Part shown: in pieces, positions 44,861 through 56,389 of the stretch
How positions within the stretch are numbered: position 1 is the stretch's first letter
How the letters are laid out: every line of letters starts with the position of its first letter
Assembly (NCBI GenBank): GCA_036245805.1
Contig: BTRK01000001.1
Location: 14,818,001-14,882,000 of the forward strand
Length of the DNA stretch: 64,000 nt
Reading direction: 5' to 3'
Origin: Pristionchus mayeri
Taxonomy: Eukaryota > Nematoda > Chromadorea > Rhabditida > Neodiplogasteridae
Program-made: the position numbers and the translations under genes
The notes under the pieces: model-generated
The model's database searches: none
Told to the model about the DNA's origin: nothing
The model's input: only the letters and a program-made list of their open reading frames with translations

Positions 44861-45398
44861 TATCGCCCCTACCCCCGCAATTATTGAACGCAAGCAAAAC
44901 ATTTTACAAAAGATATGTACCGGTGGGGATCGAACCCTGGTCGGCGATTGCGCTCTAGAAAATCAATCGAAAAGCATGTACTGTCCACGAAATTCCAAAT
45001 TTTCAGCACAGATTAAGAATCTGCATGAAACAGAGCACCACATATCGACAATGCAGGATTAACTTTTGAGTTTCAGGCGAGCAGTGAAATGATGATCACA
45101 GTCGGTCAGCAAAAATTTTGATTTTTTCGACATTGCTCAGCCAAATTTCGATAAATTTGAAAACTGTCTTAGGTTTTGACATAACTTTTCGTCCTCTTTC
45201 AAATGGTATATATCACGTATCTGAAATCGAAAATTTTGTTTTCTCAAAATTGGCGCCAAAAAATTAAAATTTTTGAAAACTTTTCCGGCTGAAGTGTAGT
45301 CCACGCTTGGTGACTCCATACCTAAAGTATTGTTGTTGGGAGATCATTTTGAAAAATCTGTGCCACCCCCTCTCGTTCTAAAGGATAACGCGTTTCAA

Positions 45399-48300
45399 TT
45401 AGCGTTTCTTTTCAAATTAACACATTTAATTTTCTTTCATGAGAAACTATAAAATATATTAATGATATATGTAAATCGTCGATACCATACTCACACGGTG
45501 AATCGAAAGTCAGCGCAAAAGTGTCAGTAAAATTCTGATTATTGTTATTGTCAAAAAAATTCTATCCGCTCTTGCGAGATTCGAGCTGCGAGTTCACGAT
45601 GTATTTCAATGATGTTTCGGCGCAGCAATCACGATATGATGCGTTTGCCCTAAAATTGATACTTAATATTGTCTATTGATACTTAAATTTGTCTTAACAC
45701 CCATCATTAGGAAAGATCCAACTCCTGATATCCTACTATTCTCCATAAATACAGTCGCGTCCATAAGTCACCGGGCACTTTTGGAATGGGTTTGAACTTT
45801 TTGCACAGGAAATATATCATTCTGATGCTATGACGTTATGCACCGAATTCATCGGAGATTTTTCTTTTTGATCTTGCATAGTCTAGTCATTGCGTAGTGA
45901 TGAAATCGAAATGTATTTTTTAAAATTATTCTTACATAGATTTTCTCTTGCCTTCCAAACTTTCTGAGGTTGGAGTCATGCCCGAGGCCTATCAAGAAAA
46001 GAATTTTGAGGTTGCTGCGCGTCCACACATTTGCTGCAGCCTTTCTACAAAATCGAAGTCGTAAATTCAGATCTCGGCTCCTAGTCAAGCTAGAGACTCC
46101 GTCGAGGCATTAAAATGATCGACATCTTGAGCCCAGATGTTCCAGAGAATATGAAAACAATATCTCGAAATTTGCCCTAAGGGCGTGAAAAAAATCACTT
46201 TTTATCATGACCATTATTTGGATATCCATAACTTTTTGGGAAATGTAGCCAAAATTCTGGTTTTTGCATGGCAATGTTCAAAATGTATTGAAGATCTGAT
46301 TTCCACCTTTTTATAGCAATTGGATTTCTTTCCTACTCGCCGCGAACGTTTTTCGGAGGCATACTCGAGTCCCCGACACCTTATTTTCGCACGCTCGTCG
46401 TGTCCAAAGTTATTCAAACATTCCAAAAACTTGGGAATGGGTTCTTCAGCACATGCTGGACATGATCACACAATAATAAAAGTATTATTAATTTCGATCC
46501 GCATCCGCGCGCGCGGCGGCGCGGATCTCGAAAAAAAACTACAGTAATCCTCAAAATGTTTTTATATCGATCCCAATGACTGCGGCGATAGGGGCGCTGT
46601 GTTACTTGACAAATTCTAAGACTTTTTTAATCTTAGGACTTTTTCGATCAGATTAAATCTAACGCCGGAAATCGATAAAATCACGTTTACTTCGGACATG
46701 CCTGCAATTTTCCAGAAATTTTTCAAGAACCCGCACAAATATTTTTTTCTCTTCCAAATGAACTACTTCTGCTGTTCAGCTCGTTGTCTATGTCGAGGTT
46801 CGCGGACGACAGAGTAAAGTGCGACGGCGAACATTTTAGAGATAATTTCTTTACGTTTAGCTTTTCATCATTTGTGGTGTTTTGATTTTGAAAAGATAAA
46901 AGTATGGCTAATACAGGGAATTCTCTCTGAGAAAACAGCCGCCGGGCGAGGTGTTTCGCCCATCGCCGAGAGTAATCTCCTTTTAATAATGTATGCCTAA
47001 GAGCAATTGAGATGACGGAAATAATACTATTAAAAAAGGAAGGCCAACTCATTAGAGTACCTAGCAAAACATTAGTTCACCGTTTGGGAATCACCAAGGC
47101 ACAGTTGTCATGACAGAACGTGAAAACGGCTGAATTTGAATTTAAATAATCGTAAATTGCATATTTACTAATATGTACGCTGTACCTAGGAGCGAGCATC
47201 ACCGAAAACAACAGCTCAGATTGAATTAGGATAGACAGTCCCCGGTGAATTGGAATTCCTATTGAACACGATGCTAAAAGGATTACTGCAACGCGAGCGT
47301 AGCGGACAAATTTTCCAACATTTTCAAATGTTGGAAAATTCGCATTTTCACATTGGAAGATTTCGGCTGCTCGCGTTATCTTCTGGCTCGACAATTGTTG
47401 ATCCAATCCCGGTACAGAATAAATAGAATGCTATAGTTGATGCACTTCGTGATGGGAAATCCATCACTTGCTTTATTAACCTATTTTATTAACCATCTAC
47501 CACTCACTATTAGCGTATTCGTCGGTTTGCAGATGCGTCCATCTTGCACTCACTAGACGACAGTCGATGCTCAAGGTCGCCAGGATTTGCCCATGTGCAA
47601 GAAGGTGAGAGAGAGTCTCTCTAATAAGCATATACGAGTAACAATCGTATTGTGTCCCTCTCGCAGGAGTCGGAACTGGTATGTGCTATTTGCACCCAAT
47701 GCGATTCTTGTGTTTCAAAAGTATTTCGAATACATGTGTTGTTCAATTATGGTGGTAGATCTTGCAGAGATGCTGTGCACAATTAAACAATAAATATAGA
47801 GATGTGGACCAGATCATAGTAGGAATCTAATGCCGTGAAAAAAATAAAGGAGAAGAGAACAACTCGTATACAATTAATGCAATTGGTTTTCGTCAGCCCT
47901 TTTTTGCTGATTTACTGTAATAGTTTTCTACATCGAATTGAGTTTTGCAGGCGCGGATCATGTGTTTCAAGAAACCCACTTACACATTGAATGCGTTTTG
48001 GATTGATCTTGCTCTGTCCGCTGTGATAGATATTACATAAAATCGCTGCTATTCATGGTTCTCTATAAATTATTCCCACTGCGCAAGAAGCAGATATTGC
48101 AAAATTGCGCTGGATCTCGCTGGTACCTATTCTCGACGAGAGATCACGCAAAATGAAAAGAGTCTCTGTTACTTTAGACCTTTTTCGTATCGACCTCTCT
48201 TCACTGAAGTCTGGGGTCGGTTCAGCCTCCATCCGAACGATCACATGGCGAGCTAAACACAGAGAGATTGATAGACAAAAAAACTTATCAACAGACTGTG

Positions 48301-51300
48301 ATAGTATTGATGGTAGTATGGTTCATGAAAGGTTATGAACGAGATAATCATTCTTATCAAAAATGTGCTCCATCATGTCAATCATAAATTGTATTATCGG
48401 CACTTGCGAGATTTGAGCTGCGAGTTCACAATGTATTTCGATTGTTTCACGTAGCTGCAATTCCAACTCCATTAGGCTCACCAAAAAAATAAAACACATT
48501 TTATGATCGAACTTGCACCTAACGAACTACTATTCTCCATAACTATGTTGAATTCATCAGATTGCATGTGTTCCCATCTGTACACTCGGGATACAACGCA
48601 TTTGATGCTAAAAGATATCGAAGTATTTAATCATGGACTGTGAGATAGAATAACAACGATTTACTATCGCGATTGCTCTATTTTTAATGTGACTTTTTGA
48701 ATCGATAAATTGCGCGAGTGGAGACCCTGACCATGAGAACCGCATTTTCATGCTGATTCGATTGGTATATACATGTATGGTGATCGGAGGTCGGCATAGC
48801 CTTCGTTTGCCCGATTTAGTGATATTTCACTGCATTTCACTGAGCAAAGTGAAGAATGGGCGGGTCAAAATGACGATAAATGATTCTCTCTTTCATTTTC
48901 CTCCCTCTTGCCCTCTTGCTTTGCCGGGAATGCTTTGTCATTGAGTTTATTCAACGATCTTGCGTAAAAAAATCCCAATAATATATTTCACCTGTCATAT
49001 AGACCATGGAGATATTATGTTGTTTCTGGAATGTGGCACTTCTCATAGAGACAATATTCAGCCTTTCCTGAGGTGGAGAGAGTGGTTATTTCCAGCCCCC
49101 CCCCCCAATCTCTTCTTCTTCACTACACTCTAATCGATCTCAACACTCCTAACGGCATGCAAACCACTGTAATTATATTTTACTATCGATAACTAGAAGC
49201 TTAAATCGATTGAGGATTCTGTCCATCGATTTTATGACAAAAAATCAAACCCTGGAGATCGGTGTCCCACAGTCTTCACGTAACCGCAGCATGACATGCC
49301 TCAACAATGCAATGCTGAAATTGATTCTACCACAGCGCCTACAGATATGCAGATCAAGATAAAGGCCGGATTTTACTGTGAGTGTCGTAGTCTCAATTAC
49401 AGGAGGCCTCGTTACTGACACAAGCAATGTAATGTTTTGCATAGTTTTTCCTCATTTTCTGAATAGAATTCGCATTGACTATGGATTTTCAGTGCCAGTT
49501 TCATATAATATTTTCGTTAATTATCGCGGTTTCACCCGAAAAAAAATTAATCCGCACTTGCGCGATTCGGGCTGCAGGCTCACAATGTATTTTGATTATT
49601 TCGCGATGCAACAATTCGGAAGTGGAATATGTTTCAAAAACATTTTTTAAATGTATTTCGCAAGAATCTTTCTAATCACATAATGAATTGTGAAAATCGT
49701 CCGTATCCAAAGCCATACGTAATTACTCGAAAGTTAGAGCCAGAATAATAGTATATGCACGTACAGCTTCTGTGTTTCATCCACTTATAATGCCGACATT
49801 AGTCTCCTGATCGCTGTTTCTTGGGATTCATTCTGTTAATATGATAAGGCAAGCAATTATCTTCAGCAATATAGCACAAAAAAAAGAAATAATTCTTTCT
49901 TTTTTGAAAATGTTATATTTCCATTTGAAGGATTCGGGTTGCTCGCTCATGATTAATGAATAGTGTTAAATGCGCAGCGATTTGACCCCGATTTTAACTG
50001 CTTAATAAGTACAATTCATTAATTCTTTCGTTCGCACAGTATGAGCGAAAAATGTTGTTCTTTTTTCGATTAACTCTTACTTGTACTCTTACAAAATTCT
50101 TACTTGTGCGATTCGAATTTCAGAAAATAATGTTAAGCTGGGGATTCTCTCGGGGTCAATCATTGCTTCCTGAATGGCAAAATTAAATCTTCTTCGTCGC
50201 TGCTAACTTCGTTGAGTATACGTCACCACAGGCTCATTTCTGCACTCGAGCCTTGTGCTTCCTCAATCTCAACGATCGAGAGGTGAGATTTATAGAAATA
50301 ATGATAGATATGGTACTAGAGACTAAACCTAGTATGTCATAGGCCGCTGTCGCGAGATGAGTGATGAAATTAAGCATATGACCAACCTGACGCGCAGATT
50401 TCGATAGCATACCATGAAATGCTACGAAGGAGATCAGCAGTATTATCGGAAATGCGCGCCAATTTTATCATGCGATATTGAAGCTGCATGTTAATTATGT
50501 ATTTCGATGGTTGCGCGCCATTATAATTCCACGTTGGGTAGATATAATTAAAATCAATACATTTAGTATTATTTCAGGGGAAGCTATTTAATTTTGGATA
50601 GAATAAATTCAATTACAAAACAATACACAAGCAGTGATGATCATCGTGATACTCATAAAAGGATTCTCAGAATAAATCCAGGCCTCCGTATCCATTTGTT
50701 GTATCCACTCCAGTTGCTTCCCTCTGTTCACACTCCGACACAACGTGTAATATCTGTTCACGGGCAACGATATAATATGAATCTCTTTATTACACACAAA
50801 CACAATCGCTCTCGCAATTGAGTGAGTTGTAATAAATGAGTAATCGAGGAAACATCGAAGCTTAGATTACCTTGTGCTTCGCTTTTCACAATTTCAAGCA
50901 TGCGAGATTGATGTATCGGTAGCATTACTTATCGAGTACGTGCAATGACAACTCAATCAATTTTTGGAGCGCCCTCAATTTTAGAAATCGATAACATCTC
51001 TCTTGATGCCGTTGCTCGGCCAGTATTATTACAGAATTCGTTGGCATTCGTCGACAAGGGCGTCGTGTTCACCACTGAACGAGTGAGAATCAAGAGAAAG
51101 ATCGGACATGCTGAAATGATGAAATGACGAATCTGTGTTGTGCTTCACGGCGTTCTACAGGGGGTGAGCGAGAGATGAGAGAGCGCAGAGAAAAAGATCT
51201 CTCGCGCATTTACATCCTCTCTATCGATTGGTCTCTAAGCGAATGTTTTTTTCTGGAAATTTTGCCATAGTTGGCCGTGTGCTTAAGAAAAAAACAGAGA

Positions 51301-51425
51301 TAGGAATGGCTTTGCTGAATTACGTTGCACAAATAAAAAAAAGTGCCCGCAAATATCACCGTCATTTTCCGATGAGAGAAAACGCCAAATGAGAAATTGA
51401 GATTGTTGCTTCCAGATCTCATCCG
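45399..51425. other. Non-coding, degenerate duplicated units
   Basis: It includes paralogues of 15.2-15.9 kb (at 47060-47200 and 47900-48250), of 21720-22120 (at 48290-48690) and of 22550-22760 (at 49920-50040), with recurrent-core copies near 45567, 48406, 49560 and 50482. A one-armed Tc1-like element lies at 45.75-46.49 kb, and a C run at about 49099. The minus-strand frame 46723-47067 has no domain. No gene called. Confidence 0.45.
45752..46494. mobile_element. One-armed Tc1-like element, truncated by another element
   Basis: The left end CAGTCGCGTCCATAAGTCAC follows TA (45750-45751). The interior resembles the arm of the 41.2 kb palindrome (TTTGCCCTAAGGGCGTGAAA, TTGCTGCAGCC). There is no mirror arm: at about 46495 the sequence changes to the GATCCGCATCCGCGCG module of the foldback seen at 52.4 kb. 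It is a half element with its right side replaced. Confidence 0.65.
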
Positions 51426-51680
51426 TCGCTTGCGTCCATTCGAACGGCCGATCGGTAAGAAAAAAGAGGGGGGAGGGAGAACTCGATTACACCAATTTCA
51501 TAGGACAGGAATAGTGGAAAGGCAATGTATGCAGAAATGTAATCTCGGCCACCACAGGATGCCCGTAGATACAGTCGCGAGGTGTGAGAAGGCTAGCCAG
51601 TTACAACCTATTGTAATTCACAAACTACGATAGTCTACGATAGGATCATGGCTAGTGGCAGGTGATGAACGAGATCAGTA

Positions 51681-51930
51681 TCGTACGTGATGGAAATTTA
51701 GGAACGAAAACCGTGCAATTTCCAAAAATATCACATTTCGTGGATTATGGTGAATTTTCATTTTTATGAGTTTTGTTTCCGTGTAAAATCCCATCCGTTT
51801 TATGAAAACGAATACGAAAAAAAGAAAGTAAAAAAGCAAAAGTCATAAAAATGAAAATTCACCATAATCCACGAAACGTGACATTTTGGAAATTGCACGG
51901 TTTTCGTTCCTAAATTTCCATCACGTACGA
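51681..51930. mobile_element. 250-bp hairpin element, TA target
   Basis: The ends TCGTACGTGATGGAAATTTA and their inverted copy are flanked by TA (51679-51680 and 51931-51932). The empty site survives at about 35182-35192 as GATCAGTAGTCTTACC with one TA. The arms are almost perfect over about 95 bp. It is a miniature Tc1/mariner-type element. Confidence 0.92.
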
Positions 51931-53474
51931 TAGTCTTACCGGAAATATGCGCCAACTAATAATGGTGTTGAACACGATGGACTATTGCCATTGAAAAATT
52001 CGAACTGCATGCTCGCAATGTATTAGCATTGCTTAGCATAGCACCAATCCTCGACCGGGATAAGGTCGTTTATACATTTAAATTCGTTGCATGTAAACGC
52101 TATATTTTCTCAATGACTGATTTAACAAATCCCCACTGGCCTCCTCTGTTTTCCTATATCCGACTGATTGCGGACACTCGCGAGACGATCGTGCTCAAGC
52201 TCAAGCTCGAGCTCAAGGAGATCGTGGAAATTCAATTCGCGAAAAAATAAAGTAGGCGATGGCTCTCTATTGCGCACTCTCTCTCGCTCTGAATAGACGG
52301 CCAGATAGAGAGGGAGCCGATGCAGTGGGAGAAATTCCAGGTATTTTTTCGCTGTGCTTTAGAGAAAAATGTAAATGCCTTGGCTGCTTTCAGATGTTCA
52401 AAGCGCATATAACAGACTATCTGAGAGAATCAACATATTTCTTCAGCGACTTGGCACTGGCCGATAATTATAATTCCTACTGACGTCGCCAATTGATCGG
52501 CCTCCACGAGGGAAATCGACGAGCATCGCCAGATTTGCGATCCGCATCCGCGCGGTCGCGGGCGCGGATATCGACAAACTAACTGCGGTAGCTTCGAAAT
52601 TTTTATATCGACTCCAATCACTGCGGGGGTAGGGGCGCTGCATTCCTTGACAAATTCTAAGACTTTTTTACTTTGGAGAGTTTTTCGATCAGATTCGATC
52701 AGATCTAAGGCCGGAAATCGATAATTCCACTTTTGTTTCGTACATGAAAGCAGTTCCCCAGTAATTTTTCAAGAACTCCCCTAAATATTATTGGTGATCT
52801 AGCTTCTGCTTGAATCGACACCTACTCCCGTAGAACAGCGCGATTCAACTAGGCGCGTAAGTTGGTCAAAATGAATTATGGTGTAATTTTTGGGTTACTG
52901 TAGGTGAGTGCACAAAGTTGGACGACTTGTCCCAATTGTTGTAGGATAGCTTCAAATTGATTTTCAGACCATTTAACACCTGTTGGGAAATGTCGCCCTA
53001 ACTTCGCACTCGCATACCGTAACCTAAAAATTACACCATAATTCATTCAAAATTCATGTTGACCAACTTACGCGTCTTGTTGAATCGCGCTGTTCTACGG
53101 GAGAATGTATCGAGTCAAGCAGAAGCTAGATCACCAATAATATTTAGGGGAGTTCTTGAAAAATTTCTGGGGAACTGCTTTCATGTACGAACTAAAAGTG
53201 GAATTATCGATTTCAGGCGTTAGATGGAATCTGATCGAAAAACTCTGCGGAGTAAAAAAGTCTTAGAATTTGTCAAGGGATGCAGCGCCCCTACCGCCGC
53301 AGTCATAGGAGTCGCTTTTAAAATTTCGAAGCTACCGTAGTTAATTTTTCAAATTCCGCGCCCCGCCCGCGCGGATGCGGATCGACATTCTGCCGATGCT
53401 CGTCGGTTTCCCTCGTGGAGGCCGACCTACTGGTGAAGTTAGCAGGAATTCGAATTTTCGGCCAGTGCCAAGTT

Positions 53475-56389
53475 GATTCTGGATTCTGGGTTCTCAAGTG
53501 TGTGGCGAGCGGTTGAGTGCGATTTCGTCTCTCCGTCTCCGGTTCCGCCCGCCCGGATTCCCTCTCCCAGACGCGTTGGCACGCGGGAGTTGTACGCCGC
53601 CACGATGGGTCGCCACTTCTACATCGGCACCATCAACGCCAGGACGCTCGGCCCAAGGGAGAAGCAGTCGGAGATGGAACTCGCCCTCGACAAGATCAAG
53701 TGGGACGTGGTTGCAGTGCAGGAAGCCAGGATTGTGGGTTGTGCCTCGTTCAATCTTACATCCTCAGGCACTGTAGTCTACCACTCGGGCGGGCCCACTG
53801 CTTCCCATGGCGTGGCATTTTTGCTTCGACCGCAACTCGCGCGCGGAGCTGTGTTCAATGGCCTCTCCCCTCGTTTGGCCACTCTGCTCCTTCCCGACCT
53901 ACGGCTCTTCCTGGTCTGCGCTTACGCCCCTACGTCTTCCTACGATGACGACGCGTATGAAGACTTCCTAGACCTGGTTGAGACCGCCCTGCGGAGTGCC
54001 CCAAAAGGCCATATGCCAGTTCTGGTTGGTGACTTCAACTGTCGAGTGGCGAGGGAACCTGGCAATGAAAGATTTGTCGGTAACTTTGCCTCTCCCACAC
54101 CGAACTCACGCGGACGCTGCTTCACTGAGCTCTGCGTGAGGAACAGACTGCGCATCCTGAACACGTTCCCCAAGAGACGGCACGGTCGAATCTGGACCTG
54201 GCGATCTCCAAACGGCTCCGCATTCCACCAAATTGACTACGTTGCAGCGCCCGCCACAGCGAGAGTAGTCAACTGTGGAGTCGTTGGTCGATTTGAGTTT
54301 GACTCCGACCATCGCCTTGTTCGGATGTGCCTCTCCTTCCCTGGCAAGGCGAGGCAGAAAAGATGCAGGGAGCGGCTAGATTTCGATCGAACCGCTTTTA
54401 CTGTCAACGCAAACCTTCTCGCGTCACTGCCCCTTGCCCGCCCCAGTTCTGCCGCCGACGCCTATACTACGGTAAAGGCTTTCACGGAGACCGCGGCAAC
54501 GAACTGCTGGAGGAAGCGCCAATCCCCTTCTTGGATCTCGAGTGGAACGCGGAAGCTCCTAGCGATGCGCCATGAATTGCAATCCAACTCCCAACAAGCT
54601 GTCGCCTACTCAGCTGCCTGCAAAGCTGCCCGGACGAGTTTCGTCGATGACATCAGGAAGCGAAAGGAGGCGCAAGCACGGCAAGCAGCAACCATGGGAA
54701 GGAGCATCGTGAAGAGCATGCTGAGTCTGCAAACCTCAAAGAAGCGCCTTCTAGTTCCCGACCCTGTAACTGGTGCTCTCTCTCAAGCAGCTACCAAGAC
54801 AGTGGTCCAGAGCTTCTTTGACGGTCTCTACACCCCTGCAGTTCCGTGTCCACTCCCAGTCCCTCCTCAGCCTCTGGATCCCCTTCCTCCCTTCCTACCC
54901 GATGAGGTCAGCAAAGCGATGTCCCAACTCAAGTGTGGTCACTCACCCGGTTCGGATGGCATTCTCCCTGATATGCTATACCACTCTCGAAACCACCTTG
55001 CTCCCGTTATCGCTGATCTACTCAACTATCTGGTAGATGGAGAGGCTGTTCCAAGCGACCTGACCGAAGCAATTGTCACTCTTCTGCACAAGAAAGGAGA
55101 CCCTACCAACATTGGGAACTTCCGTCCCATCTCCCTCCTCACCGTTTCCCTGAAGACAATGACCAAAGTCATTCTTCAGAGACTCGAAACTGTGCTTGAA
55201 GAAACAGAGTCCTCGACCCAAACCGGCTTCCGGCGCGGCTACAGTACTCTCGACAACCTGCATGCCATCAAGCAGGTCGCTGAAAGAACCTCCGAGTACG
55301 GTATCCCAATCTACTTGGCGTTCGTCGACTTCAAGAAGGCGTTCGACTGTGTGGAGTGGAATGCCTGCTGGCAAGCCCTCTTCTCGTTCGGAGCCCATCC
55401 CTCCCTCGTCCACATGTTGCGCCGTCTCTACGAGTCCTCCTCTACACTCATTCGAGTTAATGAGGAGCTCGTTCCTGTGACTGTGCGACGAGGAGTCCGC
55501 CAAGGGGATACCCTCTCCCCTCGTCTCTTCAACGCAGTGCTACGATCAGCCATGGACAACATTGACTGGGAGTCAGATGGAATTAGAATCGACGGAAGGA
55601 ACCTTTGCCACTTGGAGTATGCCGATGACGTGGCTCTCGTTGCCAAATCTCGACCCGAGCTGGAACGAATGCTGAAGAAGCTGATGGACGCGTGCAGCCG
55701 AGTTGGTCTCGAAGTGAATGCAAGCAAGACCAACCTCCTCACCTCCTGCACCTCTACCCGCAATCCAATAATCATCGGCAATCTGCGATTCGAATTCGTC
55801 GATAGCGCCACCTATCTCGGAGGAAGAATAGCTCTTCCCTTGGATCATTCCGACGAAATAGAACACCGGATTCGATTAGGGTGGCTGGCCTGGAGTAAGC
55901 TCTCGCACCTCCTATCTTCTCGAATTCTGTCCATCAAGATCAGGAGGAGAGTCTTCGAGAGCTGCATCACGGCTACAGTTCTCTATGGGTGTGAAGTATG
56001 GGCTCTGAGATCTAGCGAGAAGGAGAGGCTGAGAGTCACCCAGAGGAAGATGGAAAGAAAGATGCTTGGAGTCACGCTGAGGGACAGATGGAGGAATGAC
56101 CGCGTGAGAGGGATTACCAAGCTGAGAGACTGGAATGAGGAAGGATTGAAACGAAAAGCGCGCTGGGCCCTCAAGATCAGAAGAATGGGAGTGGAACAGT
56201 GGAGCCGTGCGACAACTGTCTGGACTCCATTCAATAGGACTCGTCCCCCCGGAAAGCCTCGCGCGCGATGGAGAGACGACCTATCCCGAGCTATTGGCAG
56301 CCATTGGTGGAGTGCAACTTATGAAGACTACCGACCTATCATCTTCTGAGCGTTTCCGCCTGATAAGATAAATTGATTGATTGATTGAC
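53475..56389 (+). mobile_element. Full-length RTE non-LTR retrotransposon, apparently intact
   Basis: A 9-bp duplication TGCCAAGTT flanks it (53466-53474 and 56390-56398). The 3' end is a short (TTGA)n tail directly after the reading frame, which is the RTE pattern. Length is about 2.9 kb, with a 130-bp leader and one uninterrupted reading frame. It is inserted in the right arm of a foldback element whose other arm shows the unbroken sequence. The clean duplication and open frame indicate a young insertion. Confidence 0.93.
53605..56349 (+). CDS. RTE endonuclease-reverse transcriptase polyprotein
   Basis: The ATG at 53605 (MGRHFYIGTINARTLG) gives 914 residues; the frame is open further upstream but without another ATG. 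Residues about 1-245 are an AP-type endonuclease with NART, VQEAR, VGDFNCR (about 142), FHQIDYV and SDHRLV (about 234). The reverse transcriptase follows: NIGNFRPISLLTV, TGFRRGYSTLDNLHA, AFVDFKKAFDCVEW (about 574), RRGVRQGDTLSPRLF, LEYADDVAL (about 672) and GLEVNASKTNLL. The C-terminus has LYGCEVWALRSSEKE and RPPGKPRARWRDDL. All catalytic residues are present. The enzyme would nick the target and prime reverse transcription there. The length fits single-ORF RTE elements such as those of C. elegans. Whether it is transcribed is unknown. Confidence 0.95.
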   Translation: MGRHFYIGTINARTLGPREKQSEMELALDKIKWDVVAVQEARIVGCASFNLTSSGTVVYHSGGPTASHGVAFLLRPQLARGAVFNGLSPRLATLLLPDLRLFLVCAYAPTSSYDDDAYEDFLDLVETALRSAPKGHMPVLVGDFNCRVAREPGNERFVGNFASPTPNSRGRCFTELCVRNRLRILNTFPKRRHGRIWTWRSPNGSAFHQIDYVAAPATARVVNCGVVGRFEFDSDHRLVRMCLSFPGKARQKRCRERLDFDRTAFTVNANLLASLPLARPSSAADAYTTVKAFTETAATNCWRKRQSPSWISSGTRKLLAMRHELQSNSQQAVAYSAACKAARTSFVDDIRKRKEAQARQAATMGRSIVKSMLSLQTSKKRLLVPDPVTGALSQAATKTVVQSFFDGLYTPAVPCPLPVPPQPLDPLPPFLPDEVSKAMSQLKCGHSPGSDGILPDMLYHSRNHLAPVIADLLNYLVDGEAVPSDLTEAIVTLLHKKGDPTNIGNFRPISLLTVSLKTMTKVILQRLETVLEETESSTQTGFRRGYSTLDNLHAIKQVAERTSEYGIPIYLAFVDFKKAFDCVEWNACWQALFSFGAHPSLVHMLRRLYESSSTLIRVNEELVPVTVRRGVRQGDTLSPRLFNAVLRSAMDNIDWESDGIRIDGRNLCHLEYADDVALVAKSRPELERMLKKLMDACSRVGLEVNASKTNLLTSCTSTRNPIIIGNLRFEFVDSATYLGGRIALPLDHSDEIEHRIRLGWLAWSKLSHLLSSRILSIKIRRRVFESCITATVLYGCEVWALRSSEKERLRVTQRKMERKMLGVTLRDRWRNDRVRGITKLRDWNEEGLKRKARWALKIRRMGVEQWSRATTVWTPFNRTRPPGKPRARWRDDLSRAIGSHWWSATYEDYRPIIF

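Larger units (their letters stand above)
41032..45394. mobile_element. Large foldback element with TCAA target, 4.4 kb
   Basis: The left end AACGCGTTCTCTGTAAGAAT and the inverted right end AACGCGTTATCCTTTAGAAC are flanked by TCAA (41028-41031 and 45395-45398). The arms share GGTGGCACAGATTTTTCAAA and a tRNA-like GGGTTCAATCCCCGCCGGTG segment at about 44425 and inverted at about 44930. The termini and the tRNA-like module are related to the TTAA-flanked element at 36.7 kb, so both belong to one superfamily. The interior holds a nested Tc1-like palindrome, a GC-rich patch (42.83-43.1 kb) and a 230-bp hairpin at 44.49-44.72 kb. Confidence 0.75.

Noticed and set aside
46723..47067. 114-codon minus-strand frame
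   Set aside because: No domain, no splice signals in phase, lies among transposon fragments.
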